Shown piece by piece: positions 33,652 through 42,602 of a stretch of DNA of 64,000 bases (its first letter is position 1; every line of letters begins with the position of its first letter). The notes under the pieces were generated by a model. The model saw nothing but the letters and a program-made list of their open reading frames with translations, ran no database searches and had not been told where the DNA came from. This DNA comes from an uncultured Bacteroidales bacterium. GTDB taxonomy: Bacteria > Bacteroidota > Bacteroidia > Bacteroidales > UBA932. Location: the NCBI GenBank assembly GCA_900541925.1, contig UQMB01000002.1, positions 162,893 to 226,892 of the forward strand, given 5' to 3'. The position numbers and the translations under genes are program-made.

Positions 33652-35267
33652 AACCGCAGTTCAGCACGCTCGCCGAGATCTACGAACACTCCGTCACCTC
33701 CTTCCCGAAAAGGACGGCGTCCGAGTTCGTAGGAGGGGCCCAGAGCTACACCTACGCGCAGTTCAGAGACTGCTGCGACAACATCTCCAAGCGCCTGTCC
33801 AACTTCGGGATCGGAGCCGGCGACAAGGTGGCCATACTGTCGGAGAACTCGCCCAACTGGAGCGCGGCATTCTTCGCGATCACGGTCTACGGGCGCATCG
33901 CCATACCGATGCTGCCGGAACTCTCCGCCGGCGAGGTGGAGAACATCCTCGTCCACTCCGAAGCCAAGGCTATCTTCGTCTCCAAGAAACAGCTGCCCAA
34001 GCTGAGCGAGGAGGCGATAGGACGCCTCAAGCTCGTCATAGCCATAGGCGACCTGAGTTTCATCAAGGCGGAAGGCAGTTCCTACACCTGCGACGGCAAA
34101 GTCAGCCGCCCGACGGCCCTGGACACGGCCGCGATTCTCTACACTTCCGGCACCACCGGCAAGGCGAAGGGCGTGATGCTGTGCCACAGGAACTTCTGCA
34201 CCAATGTGCTCACCTCATGGTACAGCTACAAGATAGGCCCGAGAGATGTCTTTCTCTCCATACTTCCGATGGCCCACACCTACGAGATGAGCATCGGCAT
34301 GCTCTACCCGTTCGCGATGGGAGCGAAGGTGGAGTATCTCCAGAAAGTGCCCACCCCGTCCATCCTCATCGCGACGCTCGCCAAGATCAGGCCTACGGCT
34401 ATGCTTTCGGTGCCTCTCATCATAGAGAAGATCTACCGCAGCAGCATCGTCCCGACCATCAGCAAGAGCAAGTTCCTGTCCTACCTCGACAAGCACGCCA
34501 AAGGGTTGCTCTACACCATGGTGGGAATGAAGCTCAAGAAGACTTTCGGAGGCAGGATAGGGTTCTTCGGCATCGGAGGCGCCAAGCTCGACCCGGAAGT
34601 CGAGGTATTCCTCAAGAAGGCCAGATTCCCTTACGCGATAGGCTACGGTCTCACGGAGACGGCTCCGCTCATCTGCTCAGCCGCGCCGCGACGTACCTGG
34701 CCAGGCACGACAGGCAGGCCCGTCAAGGGCATTGAGGTCAAGCTGGAAGACGTCAACCCACAGACCGGAGAGGGCGAAATCTGCGTCAAGGGGCCGAACG
34801 TGATGCTCGGATACTACAAGGACTACGAACGCACGGAATCGGTGCTCAGCCAGGACGGCTGGTTCCGCACGGGCGACCTGGCCAGCGTCGACAAGAAGGG
34901 ACGCTACTCCATCAAGGGCAGGCTCGGGAGCGTGATTATCGGCGCGTCCGGAGAGAACATCTACCCGGAGGAGATTGAGAATGTGATCAACAGCATGGAG
35001 GGCATCGGAGAGTCGCTCGTCGTACAGAGAGACGGCAAACTGGTGGCCCTGGTCCAGTTCAACGACAACATCATAGACTGGGACCTCGAGGGGCAGGACA
35101 AGTTCATCGAAGACATCGAAGCGCGCCAGAAAGCCATACTCGACTTCGTGAACTCCAAGGTGAGCCGCTTCATGAACATCAAGTCCGTGGAGATCCAGAA
35201 GGAGCCGTTCATACGCACGGCGACCCACAAAATCAAGCGCTTCCTCTACGAGAAGAAGAAAAACTAG
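33648..35267 (+). CDS. AMP-binding long-chain fatty acid-CoA ligase
   Basis: A 539-residue member of the acyl-adenylate family, closest in style to long-chain acyl-CoA synthetases. It shows the P-loop-like YTSGTTGKAKGVM, the A5 motif YGLTETAPL, WFRTGDLASVDKKGRY, and the catalytic lysine region near the C-terminus (IRTATHKIKRFLY). It would activate fatty acids to acyl-CoA at the membrane. It is coupled to the aminotransferase by ATGA. Its stop (TAG) overlaps the stop of the convergent DAHP synthase gene in the shared CTAG. Confidence 0.9.
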   Translation: MKPQFSTLAEIYEHSVTSFPKRTASEFVGGAQSYTYAQFRDCCDNISKRLSNFGIGAGDKVAILSENSPNWSAAFFAITVYGRIAIPMLPELSAGEVENILVHSEAKAIFVSKKQLPKLSEEAIGRLKLVIAIGDLSFIKAEGSSYTCDGKVSRPTALDTAAILYTSGTTGKAKGVMLCHRNFCTNVLTSWYSYKIGPRDVFLSILPMAHTYEMSIGMLYPFAMGAKVEYLQKVPTPSILIATLAKIRPTAMLSVPLIIEKIYRSSIVPTISKSKFLSYLDKHAKGLLYTMVGMKLKKTFGGRIGFFGIGGAKLDPEVEVFLKKARFPYAIGYGLTETAPLICSAAPRRTWPGTTGRPVKGIEVKLEDVNPQTGEGEICVKGPNVMLGYYKDYERTESVLSQDGWFRTGDLASVDKKGRYSIKGRLGSVIIGASGENIYPEEIENVINSMEGIGESLVVQRDGKLVALVQFNDNIIDWDLEGQDKFIEDIEARQKAILDFVNSKVSRFMNIKSVEIQKEPFIRTATHKIKRFLYEKKKN

Positions 35268-36292
35268 CGGAGAGCCGCCAGGTCAAGCACCAGAGCGCGG
35301 GTCTTCTCCCAGCCGAGACAAGGGTCGGTGATGGAGCGTCCATATACTCCTTCACCGGCTTTCTGGTTTCCGTCCTCGATATATGACTCTATCATAAGGC
35401 CTTTCACAAGACGGAAGATGTCGGAATTGTGCCTGGTGCTATGGAGCACCTCCTTGGAGATGCGGATCTGCTCAAGGTATTTCTTGCCGGAGTTGGAGTG
35501 GTTCGCATCGACTATCACGGCAGGGTTGGAGAGCCCGCTCTGCGCATACAGCTCCGCCAGCTGCTCCAGGTCCTCATAGTGATAGTTGGGATGGGTGTTG
35601 CCGCGCGAGTCCACATATCCCCTCAGGATTGCATGCGCCAGGGGATTGCCCTTGCTCTCCACCTCCCAATTGCGGTAGATGAAGGTGTGCGGGCTGTGAG
35701 CCGCCCGCAGGGCGTTCATCATCACGGAAAGGTTGCCCCCAGTAGGGTTCTTCATGCCTACCGGAATATCAAGGCCGCTCGCCGTGAGGCGGTGCTGCTG
35801 GTTCTCCACGGAACGGGCCCCGACAGCCACGTACGACAGCAGGTCGGAGAGGTATTTGTGATTCTCAGGATAGAGCATCTCGTCGGCGCACGAGAACCCC
35901 GTCTCGTTGAGGGCGCGCATGTGGAGTTTGCGTATGGATATCAGGCCCTTGAGCATGTCTGAATGGGCGTTTGGATCCGGCTGGTGCAGCATCCCCTTGT
36001 AGCCCTCGCCCGTGGTGCGGGGCTTGTTGGTGTAGATGCGCGGCACAATCACTATCTTGTCTTTCACCTGCTCCTGAAGTCCGCGCAGACGGGCGATGTA
36101 GTCAATCACGGCATCTTCGCGGTCAGCCGAGCACGGGCCGATCACGAGCAGCAGCTTATCGCTCTTCCCGGTGAAGATGTCCGCTATCTGTTTGTCATTG
36201 GCCGCCTTGGCAAGCACACCATCCTCGGAGACAGGATACATCTCCTTGATCTCCTGCGGGATGATCAACTTGCGCTTGAAATCCATATTCAT
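35264..36292 (-). CDS. 3-deoxy-7-phosphoheptulonate synthase (class I)
   Basis: A 342-residue DAHP synthase of the AroF/AroG/AroH type, the first enzyme of the shikimate pathway, joining phosphoenolpyruvate and erythrose-4-phosphate. Landmarks are LLLVIGPCSADR, VPRIYTNKPRTTGEGYKGM, GARSVENQQHR, PVGMKNPTGGN and VIVDANHSNSGKKY. No chorismate mutase domain is fused to it. I chose ATG 36292, which has GAAAGTG upstream and sits 7 bp from the tyrA stop; an ATG at 36316 would overlap tyrA. Last gene of the aromatic operon. Which feedback type (Phe, Tyr or Trp) cannot be told. Confidence 0.92.
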   Translation of the reverse strand: MNMDFKRKLIIPQEIKEMYPVSEDGVLAKAANDKQIADIFTGKSDKLLLVIGPCSADREDAVIDYIARLRGLQEQVKDKIVIVPRIYTNKPRTTGEGYKGMLHQPDPNAHSDMLKGLISIRKLHMRALNETGFSCADEMLYPENHKYLSDLLSYVAVGARSVENQQHRLTASGLDIPVGMKNPTGGNLSVMMNALRAAHSPHTFIYRNWEVESKGNPLAHAILRGYVDSRGNTHPNYHYEDLEQLAELYAQSGLSNPAVIVDANHSNSGKKYLEQIRISKEVLHSTRHNSDIFRLVKGLMIESYIEDGNQKAGEGVYGRSITDPCLGWEKTRALVLDLAALR

Positions 36293-36299
36293 ATCACTT

Positions 36300-37151
36300 T
36301 CACTTTTTCTTGTCAAACCACGACCGTCTCAAGGTCGAAAGCCGCATCATTTCTTTCATCGTCTGCTCGTCGGAATCCCGGACCGCGTCCCGCAGCTCGC
36401 CGAACCTGTCCATGAACAGGTCCATCTGGCCGAGAAGTTCCTCCCTGTTCTCAAGGAAAAGTTCCGTCCACATCTCCTCGTTGATCCGCGCGATGCGGGT
36501 GAGGTCACGGAACGAGTCTCCGGTGTAGTCCACCAGATGCCGGGAATCCTTGCAGGTCATCAGCGCCACGGCTATGCAGTGCGTCAGCTGCGAGAGGAAA
36601 CCCACCATCTCGTCATGCTTCTCGGGACTCAGGGACGAAATCTTCCCGAAGCCCATGTCGCGGGCCATATCCTCCACTACAGCAATGTTTTCCGGCGTAT
36701 TGCGCAGAGTCGGGGTGATGATGAAATTGGCACCCTTGAATATGCTCGCATCGCTGTTCTCTATCCCCGAGAATTCCCTTCCGGCCATAGGATGTGCCGG
36801 GACGAACTCGGCTCTGCCGCCCAGCATCTCCTGGACGACCGGGACCACGCAGGCCTTGACGCCCGAGACATCCGTGAGGATGGCCCCACGGCGCAGATAC
36901 TTCCCGTTGGAGCGCACCCAATCCACGAACACACGCGGATACAAGGCGGAGACGACTATGTCGAATCTTCCGATATAATCGTGGTCAGGGCTCGTATGCC
37001 CGCTTGCAATCCAGCCCTTGCGCAAGGCGAAATCCAACGCCTCCCTGCGGTCGGAGATGCCTCCCACCTCATATCCGGCGGAGCTCAGGGCAGCGGCGTA
37101 GGAGCCGCCCATAAGACCGAGCCCGACTATCAGAACCTTGCGCGCCATCAT
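36300..37151 (-). CDS. tyrA: Prephenate dehydrogenase
   Basis: A 283-residue TyrA that oxidatively decarboxylates prephenate to 4-hydroxyphenylpyruvate. The Rossmann start VLIVGLGLMGGSYAAAL carries GxGxxG, followed by DVSGVKACVV, the active-site segment FVPAHPMAGREFSG, and SQLTHCIAVAL with the conserved histidine. I chose the ATG at 37151, which overlaps the aroC stop as ATGA. No ACT domain or fused chorismate mutase is seen. Confidence 0.92.
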   Translation of the reverse strand: MMARKVLIVGLGLMGGSYAAALSSAGYEVGGISDRREALDFALRKGWIASGHTSPDHDYIGRFDIVVSALYPRVFVDWVRSNGKYLRRGAILTDVSGVKACVVPVVQEMLGGRAEFVPAHPMAGREFSGIENSDASIFKGANFIITPTLRNTPENIAVVEDMARDMGFGKISSLSPEKHDEMVGFLSQLTHCIAVALMTCKDSRHLVDYTGDSFRDLTRIARINEEMWTELFLENREELLGQMDLFMDRFGELRDAVRDSDEQTMKEMMRLSTLRRSWFDKKK

Positions 37152-38239
37152 TGCTCCCCCATCAGGTAGTCGGTACCGAAGCGCAGTGCAAGCGCATCGC
37201 ACAGCACTGCCGCCACCATGCTCGTCACCACTATGCATATACGGCGGACGATGGCGGGGTCGTGCCGGCCCTTGAGATTGAGATCAACTTCCTCGCCCCT
37301 GCGGAAATCCACAGTCTTCTGAGACTTGAACACAGACGGCGTAGGGCGTACTGCCATGTTGAACACCAGTGGCATGCCGTTGCTGATGCCGCCGTTGATG
37401 CCGCCGCTGTTGTTGGTGGATGTCACGACACGGCCTCCCTCGATGCGGAAGGGGTCGTTGGCGCTGGAACCGCGCATGCCGGAAAGGCCGAAACCGGCCC
37501 CGAATTCGATGCCTTTGATCCCGCCTATGGCGAAAACGGCTCTGGAAATCATCCCCTCAAGCGAATCAAACCACGGCTCCCCCACTCCGGCGGGCAGGCC
37601 GCAGACGGCGCACTGCACCACTCCGCCGACGGAATCCCCGTCAGCCTTGGCCGCAAGTATCTCGGCTCCCATCGCCTCCGCGACATCGTCGAGGACGGGG
37701 AATGGTTTGTCCTCCAGGATGCTGATTTCCGCCGCCGGATCAAGTGAGAACGGCCTGTCGCTCACATCGCCGCAGCGCAGGATATGAGTGCCGACAGTGA
37801 TTCCCCTGGAGCGCAGGGCCGTCAGGCATATCGCCCCGGCGGCCACCACGCCGGCAGTCACACGTCCGGAGAAATGTCCGCCTCCGCGCAGGTCCTCAAA
37901 CCCGTGATATTTCATCTCGGCGACAAAGTCGCTGTGGGACGGGCGTGCGACGCCTTCTTGATAATCAGAGCTGCGCACATTCTCGTTGGGGATGACAATA
38001 GTGAGCGGAGCCCCGGTAGCATACCCATTATGTACTCCACTGATTATCTGATAATTGTCATTCTCTACACGGGCAGTGTCAAGTTGTCCGGCAGGACGGC
38101 GGCGCGAGAGCTGCGAGGCGATGAACGCGTCATCCACCCTCACTCCCGGGGCAAGTCCGTCCAGCACGACACCCACAGCGGGGCCGTGACTCTCGCCGAA
38201 TACCGTCAGGATGACGCTTGTGCCGATGGAGTTTTTCAT
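37148..38239 (-). CDS. aroC: Chorismate synthase
   Basis: A 363-residue FMNH2-dependent enzyme converting EPSP to chorismate. The family signatures are FGESHGPAVGVVLDG near the N-terminus, SRRRPAGQLDTARVE, the EDLRGGGHFSGRVTAGVVAA segment (given here in part) and FKSQKTVDFRRGEE. The ATG at 38239 starts the standard N-terminus MKNSIGTSVILT, 5 bp after the pheA stop. In-frame sequence upstream overlaps pheA and is not used. Confidence 0.95.
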   Translation of the reverse strand: MKNSIGTSVILTVFGESHGPAVGVVLDGLAPGVRVDDAFIASQLSRRRPAGQLDTARVENDNYQIISGVHNGYATGAPLTIVIPNENVRSSDYQEGVARPSHSDFVAEMKYHGFEDLRGGGHFSGRVTAGVVAAGAICLTALRSRGITVGTHILRCGDVSDRPFSLDPAAEISILEDKPFPVLDDVAEAMGAEILAAKADGDSVGGVVQCAVCGLPAGVGEPWFDSLEGMISRAVFAIGGIKGIEFGAGFGLSGMRGSSANDPFRIEGGRVVTSTNNSGGINGGISNGMPLVFNMAVRPTPSVFKSQKTVDFRRGEEVDLNLKGRHDPAIVRRICIVVTSMVAAVLCDALALRFGTDYLMGEQ

Positions 38240-38244
38240 GTGTC

Positions 38245-39315
38245 TCAGAATGAACCGGCCACCTTCAGCTTGTCGCAAAGGGTGCCCAGCTCCGTGAGCA
38301 TGCTGCGCCCTTCTCGGGTGTCGATGTTGCCGTCGAGTTCAACATAGAAGTAGTAGTTCCACATCAGCCCCTTCATCGGACGGCTGCGCAGGCAGCTCAT
38401 GTTGTAGCCGTGCGCGCCTATTATGTTCAGGGTCTTGGCCAACGAACCGGCTTCGTTCTTCACCGTGAACATGAGTATGAAGTGGCTGTCGCGGGTCTTG
38501 CTGAAAGACTGGGCGCGGGAGAACGCGGCGAAGCGGGTGGTGTTGACACTGGCCTCGTTGATGCGGGCCTCAATGACCTTAAGGCCGTAAATCTCAGCGC
38601 ATTCCGCGCTCCCGATGGCCGCCATTCCCACATCGCCGGTCTCGGCGACCATCTTGGCGGCAGATGCCGTGTTGGGATATTCGTGCGAGGTGAATCCGTG
38701 CCTGCGTATATAGTCGGCGCACTGGGACAGGGCCTGCGGATGGCTGAGCACCTGCGTGACCGTATCCAGGCTCGCGCCGTCACAACCCAGAAGGTTCTGC
38801 ACAGCTTCTATGGCCTCCACCTTGTTTATGTACAGCGGGCCGGAGAACATCAGGTCCGTGACCGCGGCGACCTCCCCGGCGGAACTGTTCTCGAACGGCA
38901 GCACCGCCGTGTCGCAGTCTCCTGACGCACAGGCACTGTAAGCGCTCTCGAAGTCGCTGAACGGGACAAGTTCCGCACCCGGGAACATCCTGGAAGCGGC
39001 GATGCCAGCAAAAGCCCCCGGCACTCCGCAGTATGCGACACGCATCCCGGAGAGCAGGCGTCTCTGATACTTGCGCGACAGGGCCATCAGTTCCTGCTCG
39101 AAACTGACAAAATACTCTCTGATAGTGTCATCTTTGACAAGCGCCGAATTGCGCCTTATCACTTCCGCTTCACGTGCGGGGTCAGAGACCGGGAGAGCTT
39201 CCCTGCGCTTGATGTCAGCCACCAGGCCGCATTCAGCCATGCGCTGCTCGAAAAGTTCTGCCAACTTGGAATCTATCTCATTGATTCTCCCTCTGATATC
39301 TTCAAGACCGTCCAT
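38245..39315 (-). CDS. pheA: Bifunctional chorismate mutase/prephenate dehydratase (P-protein)
   Basis: A 356-residue P-protein for phenylalanine synthesis. Residues of about 1-85 are an AroQ-type chorismate mutase (IRGRINEIDSKLAELFEQRM, VADIKRRE). Residues of about 92-265 are prephenate dehydratase (VAYCGVPGAFAGIAA, AVLPFENSSAGEV, and VNTTRFAAFSR with the catalytic TRF). Residues of about 275-356 are an ACT regulatory domain with the ESRP-like CLRSRPMKG, where phenylalanine should bind. It is the first gene of the four-gene aromatic operon, 13 bp after tRNA-Arg on the same strand, so the tRNA may be part of the leader. Confidence 0.94.
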   Translation of the reverse strand: MDGLEDIRGRINEIDSKLAELFEQRMAECGLVADIKRREALPVSDPAREAEVIRRNSALVKDDTIREYFVSFEQELMALSRKYQRRLLSGMRVAYCGVPGAFAGIAASRMFPGAELVPFSDFESAYSACASGDCDTAVLPFENSSAGEVAAVTDLMFSGPLYINKVEAIEAVQNLLGCDGASLDTVTQVLSHPQALSQCADYIRRHGFTSHEYPNTASAAKMVAETGDVGMAAIGSAECAEIYGLKVIEARINEASVNTTRFAAFSRAQSFSKTRDSHFILMFTVKNEAGSLAKTLNIIGAHGYNMSCLRSRPMKGLMWNYYFYVELDGNIDTREGRSMLTELGTLCDKLKVAGSF

Positions 39316-39327
39316 AAAAACAACTTG

Positions 39328-39399
39328 TACCCCCTAGGCGAATCGAACGCCTATCGTAGGAACCGGAATCCTAAATTTTATCCATTAAACTAAGGGGGC
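39328..39399 (-). tRNA. tRNA-Arg (anticodon CCG)
   Basis: A 72-base cloverleaf on the minus strand. Acceptor arms GCCCCCT and AGGGGGT pair with a terminal G-T, the anticodon stem TAGGA/TCCTA encloses TTCCGGT (anticodon CCG), and the T arm AGGCG/CGCCT encloses TTCGATT. Discriminator A; no CCA is encoded. A -7 box lies just upstream. Confidence 0.93.
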
Positions 39400-39412
39400 G
39401 GTTCTCGGATGG

Positions 39413-39420
39413 CAAAAATA
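39413..39420 (-). promoter_or_regulatory. -7 box upstream of tRNA-Arg
   Basis: TATTTTTG on the minus strand, 13 bases before the tRNA 5' end. It could also drive the pheA operon downstream. No good -33 box is seen. Confidence 0.5.
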
Positions 39421-39460
39421 CGAAAATTTTTTCGCATTTTTGCCGTGGTATTAAAACTAC

Positions 39461-40351
39461 ATGAATATGAAGACTGCTTATGTGTTCCCGGGACAGGGCG
39501 CCCAATTCTCCGGAATGGGCAAGGACCTGTACGACAACAGCCTTAAGGCCCGCGAGATGATGGAGAGGGCCAACGAGATTCTCGGCTTCAGAATCACCGA
39601 TATAATGTTCTCGGGCAGCGATGAAGACCTGCGTGCGACGAAGGTCACCCAGCCTGCCATATTCCTGCATTCTGTCTGCCTCGCCCTCTGCAGCGACGAC
39701 CTGCCCGCACCGGACATGGTAGGCGGACACTCCCTCGGTGAGTTCTCGGCCCTCGTGGCCTGCGGAGCCGTCGATTTCGAGTCCGCGCTCAGACTTGTGG
39801 CCGTGCGCGCCAGCGAGATGCAGAAATGCTGCGAGGCCAACCCCGGCGGGATGGCCGCCATCATAGGACTCCCGAACGAGAAGGTTGAGGAAATCTGCGC
39901 GGGTATCAGCGGAATCGTCATCCCGGCCAACTACAATTGCAACGGCCAGGTGGTCATCTCCGGAGAGAAGCAGGCCGTAGAAGCCGCCTGTGAGGCGATG
40001 AAGGCCGCAGGTGCCAAGAGAGCCCTTCCGCTCAGCGTCAGCGGGGCTTTCCACTCCCCTCTCATGGAAGCGGCCCGCGTGGAACTGGGCAAGGCGATAG
40101 AGAAGACCGAGGTCAGGACTCCTTCCTGCCCAATCTACCAGAACGTCACGGCGAAGCCGGAGACAGACCCTGCAAGGATCAAGGACAACCTCCTGCAGCA
40201 GCTCACCTCCCCGGTGAAGTGGACGCAGACCGTGGAGAACATGCTCGCGGACGGAGCCACCATCTTCAGAGAGCTGGGCCCGGGGAATGTACTACAGGGC
40301 CTGATCAAGCGAATCGCCTCTTCGGCAGGAGCCGAAGTCACAATCGGCTAA
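39461..40351 (+). CDS. fabD: Malonyl CoA-acyl carrier protein transacylase
   Basis: A 296-residue FabD that loads malonyl groups onto ACP for fatty acid synthesis. It begins with YVFPGQGAQFSGMG, has the nucleophile motif GGHSLGEFSALVA (Ser91), the catalytic His in SGAFHSPLME and the C-terminal FRELGPGNVLQGLIKR. The start at 39461 could also be the ATG at 39467 (MKTAYVF). The final 57 bp are duplicated about 123 bp further on, after the stop. No other fab genes are adjacent. Confidence 0.95.
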   Translation: MNMKTAYVFPGQGAQFSGMGKDLYDNSLKAREMMERANEILGFRITDIMFSGSDEDLRATKVTQPAIFLHSVCLALCSDDLPAPDMVGGHSLGEFSALVACGAVDFESALRLVAVRASEMQKCCEANPGGMAAIIGLPNEKVEEICAGISGIVIPANYNCNGQVVISGEKQAVEAACEAMKAAGAKRALPLSVSGAFHSPLMEAARVELGKAIEKTEVRTPSCPIYQNVTAKPETDPARIKDNLLQQLTSPVKWTQTVENMLADGATIFRELGPGNVLQGLIKRIASSAGAEVTIG

Positions 40352-40390
40352 TCGTCCCAAGGCTCACGCCCGCAGGCGACGCCTTCAACA

Positions 40391-40428
40391 GAAAAATCAG
40401 GCCCCGGAGCATCGCTCCAGGGCCTGAT
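40391..40428 (-). terminator. Terminator of the hexuronate operon
   Basis: ATCAGGCCCCGGAGC (40396-40410) and GCTCCAGGGCCTGAT (40414-40428) form a 15-bp stem with one mismatch and a three-base loop. Read on the minus strand it is followed by TTTTTC, so it should end transcription of the SDR gene. One arm comes from the duplicated fabD 3' end. Confidence 0.75.
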
Positions 40429-40475
40429 CAAGCGTATCACCTCTCCGGCAAGAAGCCGGAGTCACAATCTGTTAG
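40418..40475 (+). repeat. Second copy of the fabD 3' end
   Basis: This segment matches fabD bases 40295-40351 at about 49 of 57 positions, with a one-base insertion, from CAGGGCCTGATCAAGCG through GTCACAATC to a stop-like TAG. It is not translated as part of fabD. It overlaps the terminator arm and the stop codon of the convergent SDR gene. Confidence 0.8.
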
Positions 40476-41311
40476 ACACCTCCGAAGGCGCTGTATCCAC
40501 CGTCCACAGGGACGACGATACCGGTGACGAAGGATGAGATGTCACTGAGAAGATAGAGCATCGTTCCTACCAGATCCTCAGGTTCGCCGAACTTGTGGGT
40601 CGGAGTATTGGCGATGATCTTCTTGCCGCGAGGCTTCAGCTCCCCGGTCTGCTCGTCAGTGAGCAGGAAGCGGTTCTGGTCGGTGAGGAAGAAGCCCGGA
40701 GCGATGGCGTTGCAACGGATTCCGAGCTGGGCCACATGGACAGCATACCACTGGGTGAAGTTGTTGATGGAGCCCTTGGCGGCAGAGTATGCCGGAATCT
40801 TCGTGAGAGGACGGATGGCGTTCATGGAGGAGATGTTGAGCACATTTCCCTTGCCCGCCTCGATCATGTCCGTGGTGAAGACCATGGTGGCGAGCAGCGT
40901 TCCCTTGAAATTAAGGTCGTACACCTGCTGGAAACCGTCCAGGCCCAGTCCATAGAAAGTGTCGGCGAGGTTGTCGTCCTTGGTCATCTGCTCCACCTTG
41001 CAGGTGGCCTTCGGGGAGTTGCCTCCGGCGCAGTTGATGAGGATGTCTATCTTGCCGAGCTTCTCGTGGATAAGGTCGCGGGCAGCGATGAGGGCTTCCT
41101 TGTCAAGCGTGCTGGCGGAAATGCCGAGGCACTTGACACCGAACTCCTTGGCGATGGCTTCGCCCTTGGCCGGGTTGTCAGCGCTGCGGCTGATCACCGC
41201 AAGGTTGACGCCGGCCTCGGCCAGGCCCCTCGTGAGAGCCATGCCGAGAATACCGAAACCGCCCGTGATGACGCAGTTGCGTCCTTTCAAATCATCGAAT
41301 GACCATTTCAT
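40472..41311 (-). CDS. SDR oxidoreductase, D-mannonate/fructuronate type
   Basis: A 279-residue short-chain dehydrogenase/reductase. The cofactor motif is TGGFGILG, the NAG-like motif is CAGG, and the catalytic Ser and Tyr-x-x-x-Lys are in ISSMNAIRPLTKIPAYSAAK. SDRs of this length beside hexuronate genes in Bacteroidota are usually annotated as D-mannonate oxidoreductase (fructuronate reductase). Its place as the last gene after the tagaturonate epimerase-like gene supports reduction of fructuronate to mannonate. The specific substrate is inferred from context. The gap to the preceding gene is 12 bp. Confidence 0.82.
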   Translation of the reverse strand: MKWSFDDLKGRNCVITGGFGILGMALTRGLAEAGVNLAVISRSADNPAKGEAIAKEFGVKCLGISASTLDKEALIAARDLIHEKLGKIDILINCAGGNSPKATCKVEQMTKDDNLADTFYGLGLDGFQQVYDLNFKGTLLATMVFTTDMIEAGKGNVLNISSMNAIRPLTKIPAYSAAKGSINNFTQWYAVHVAQLGIRCNAIAPGFFLTDQNRFLLTDEQTGELKPRGKKIIANTPTHKFGEPEDLVGTMLYLLSDISSFVTGIVVPVDGGYSAFGGV

Positions 41312-41323
41312 AAGGCAGTCCTC

Positions 41324-42577
41324 CTATTTGTCGAACAGCCTTCTGATATGCCTCTCGCAGAGATTCTCGATCACCTGCTCGCCGATGACGTCGGTGTGCT
41401 TCTCAAGAGCCGGGTAGTACTCGTCACCGAGTTCAGCGGCGATCTTGTAGCTGACATGGATGAGCTGGCGGAAAGAAGGATTGTAGAGAGGGTCGGCCTG
41501 ATTGTGGCGCATCGTGCGGGCGTAGGTGTCCGCATCCCACTTCTCCACCTCTTCAGGGGTAGGAAGGGCGTTGACATCGACGTCAATCACGGTCGCATAC
41601 GGCACAGTCAGCTCAGCCATGCGGCCGAGAGCATTGATATAAATCTTCTTGGCGAGTTTGAGAGCCTCAGGGTCGGCTACGGCAAGTCCGATATTCTCCT
41701 CAAGCCAGGTCGTGCCTGCGGTCTTGATGTGGATACCCTTGTCGTACTTCTGGATGAGACGGCCCATGATCGGGTAGATGGAGAACTTGTCAGATCCTGA
41801 GTGGATGCTGAGCTTGAGGTTGTCCATGAGACCGAACTCCTTGACCGCGAAATCGATCACGAGCAGATCCTCCTCGAACTCCTTCTCGAACTGCTTGACA
41901 TCCCCGCGATAGTCCACACCCTTGTTGAAACGGCCCGTGAACTTAGGAGCGATGGTCTGTGCAGGCACCTTCTGGGAAGCGAGAGCGCTGAGGATGAAGA
42001 GAATCTCGACCGGAGTCTGAGGATCGTTGACCTCATCCATGGATACCTCGGTCACGAAGTTGCCCTCACCCTTCTTCTCGGCGATATGGCGGTAGATGCG
42101 GCCAGCCTCCTGAACAGCGAAGAGGTAGCGGTCGGCAATAGCGCGGACCTGAGCCTCAGACACCTCGAACGGCTCGGCGATGCCAGGGATGGCGAGAGAG
42201 CCGATGAAGCGTGCGTTATCCTTGACGAATGCGTCAACATCCTTAGGGTCAGCCGGCTTGCCGATATAGTCAGCCACATCGATGGTGAAGAAGTCGGACG
42301 CGTCGATAAAACGGTCCACATTGTTCATGTTGATATGGTCGGCATCAACGAAATACTGTCCGGTATAGCCAAGCGCCTTCACGGCAGCATCCGCCTCTGC
42401 ACGGGTGGACATAGGCTCGGTGTGCACGATCTGGTGCTCACGGTTGGACTTGTTCCACACCGGCACGAAGTGAACTCCGAACTCCTTCTCAGCCTTGAGA
42501 AGGGCCTTGAGCTGTGACACGCCCTCGTGTGCGAAACGGTCACCTACTCCGAAAGAATATTTTCCAATTTTCATCAT
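41324..42577 (-). CDS. Tagaturonate epimerase-like protein (UxaE family)
   Basis: A 417-residue protein that I recognise as the tagaturonate epimerase (UxaE) type, which interconverts D-tagaturonate and D-fructuronate. Landmarks are KIGKYSFGVGDRFAHEG at the N-terminus, VDADHINMNNVDRFI, and the metal-site-like LKLSIHSGSDKFSIYPIMG near residue 265. The chosen ATG at 42577 (MMKIGKY) lies 25 bp after gnd; 64 further open codons upstream overlap gnd and are rejected. With the SDR downstream it would turn galacturonate-derived tagaturonate into mannonate. Confidence 0.8.
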   Translation of the reverse strand: MMKIGKYSFGVGDRFAHEGVSQLKALLKAEKEFGVHFVPVWNKSNREHQIVHTEPMSTRAEADAAVKALGYTGQYFVDADHINMNNVDRFIDASDFFTIDVADYIGKPADPKDVDAFVKDNARFIGSLAIPGIAEPFEVSEAQVRAIADRYLFAVQEAGRIYRHIAEKKGEGNFVTEVSMDEVNDPQTPVEILFILSALASQKVPAQTIAPKFTGRFNKGVDYRGDVKQFEKEFEEDLLVIDFAVKEFGLMDNLKLSIHSGSDKFSIYPIMGRLIQKYDKGIHIKTAGTTWLEENIGLAVADPEALKLAKKIYINALGRMAELTVPYATVIDVDVNALPTPEEVEKWDADTYARTMRHNQADPLYNPSFRQLIHVSYKIAAELGDEYYPALEKHTDVIGEQVIENLCERHIRRLFDK

Positions 42578-42602
42578 AACTGATTGGTTATTTGTTTGTT
42601 GT

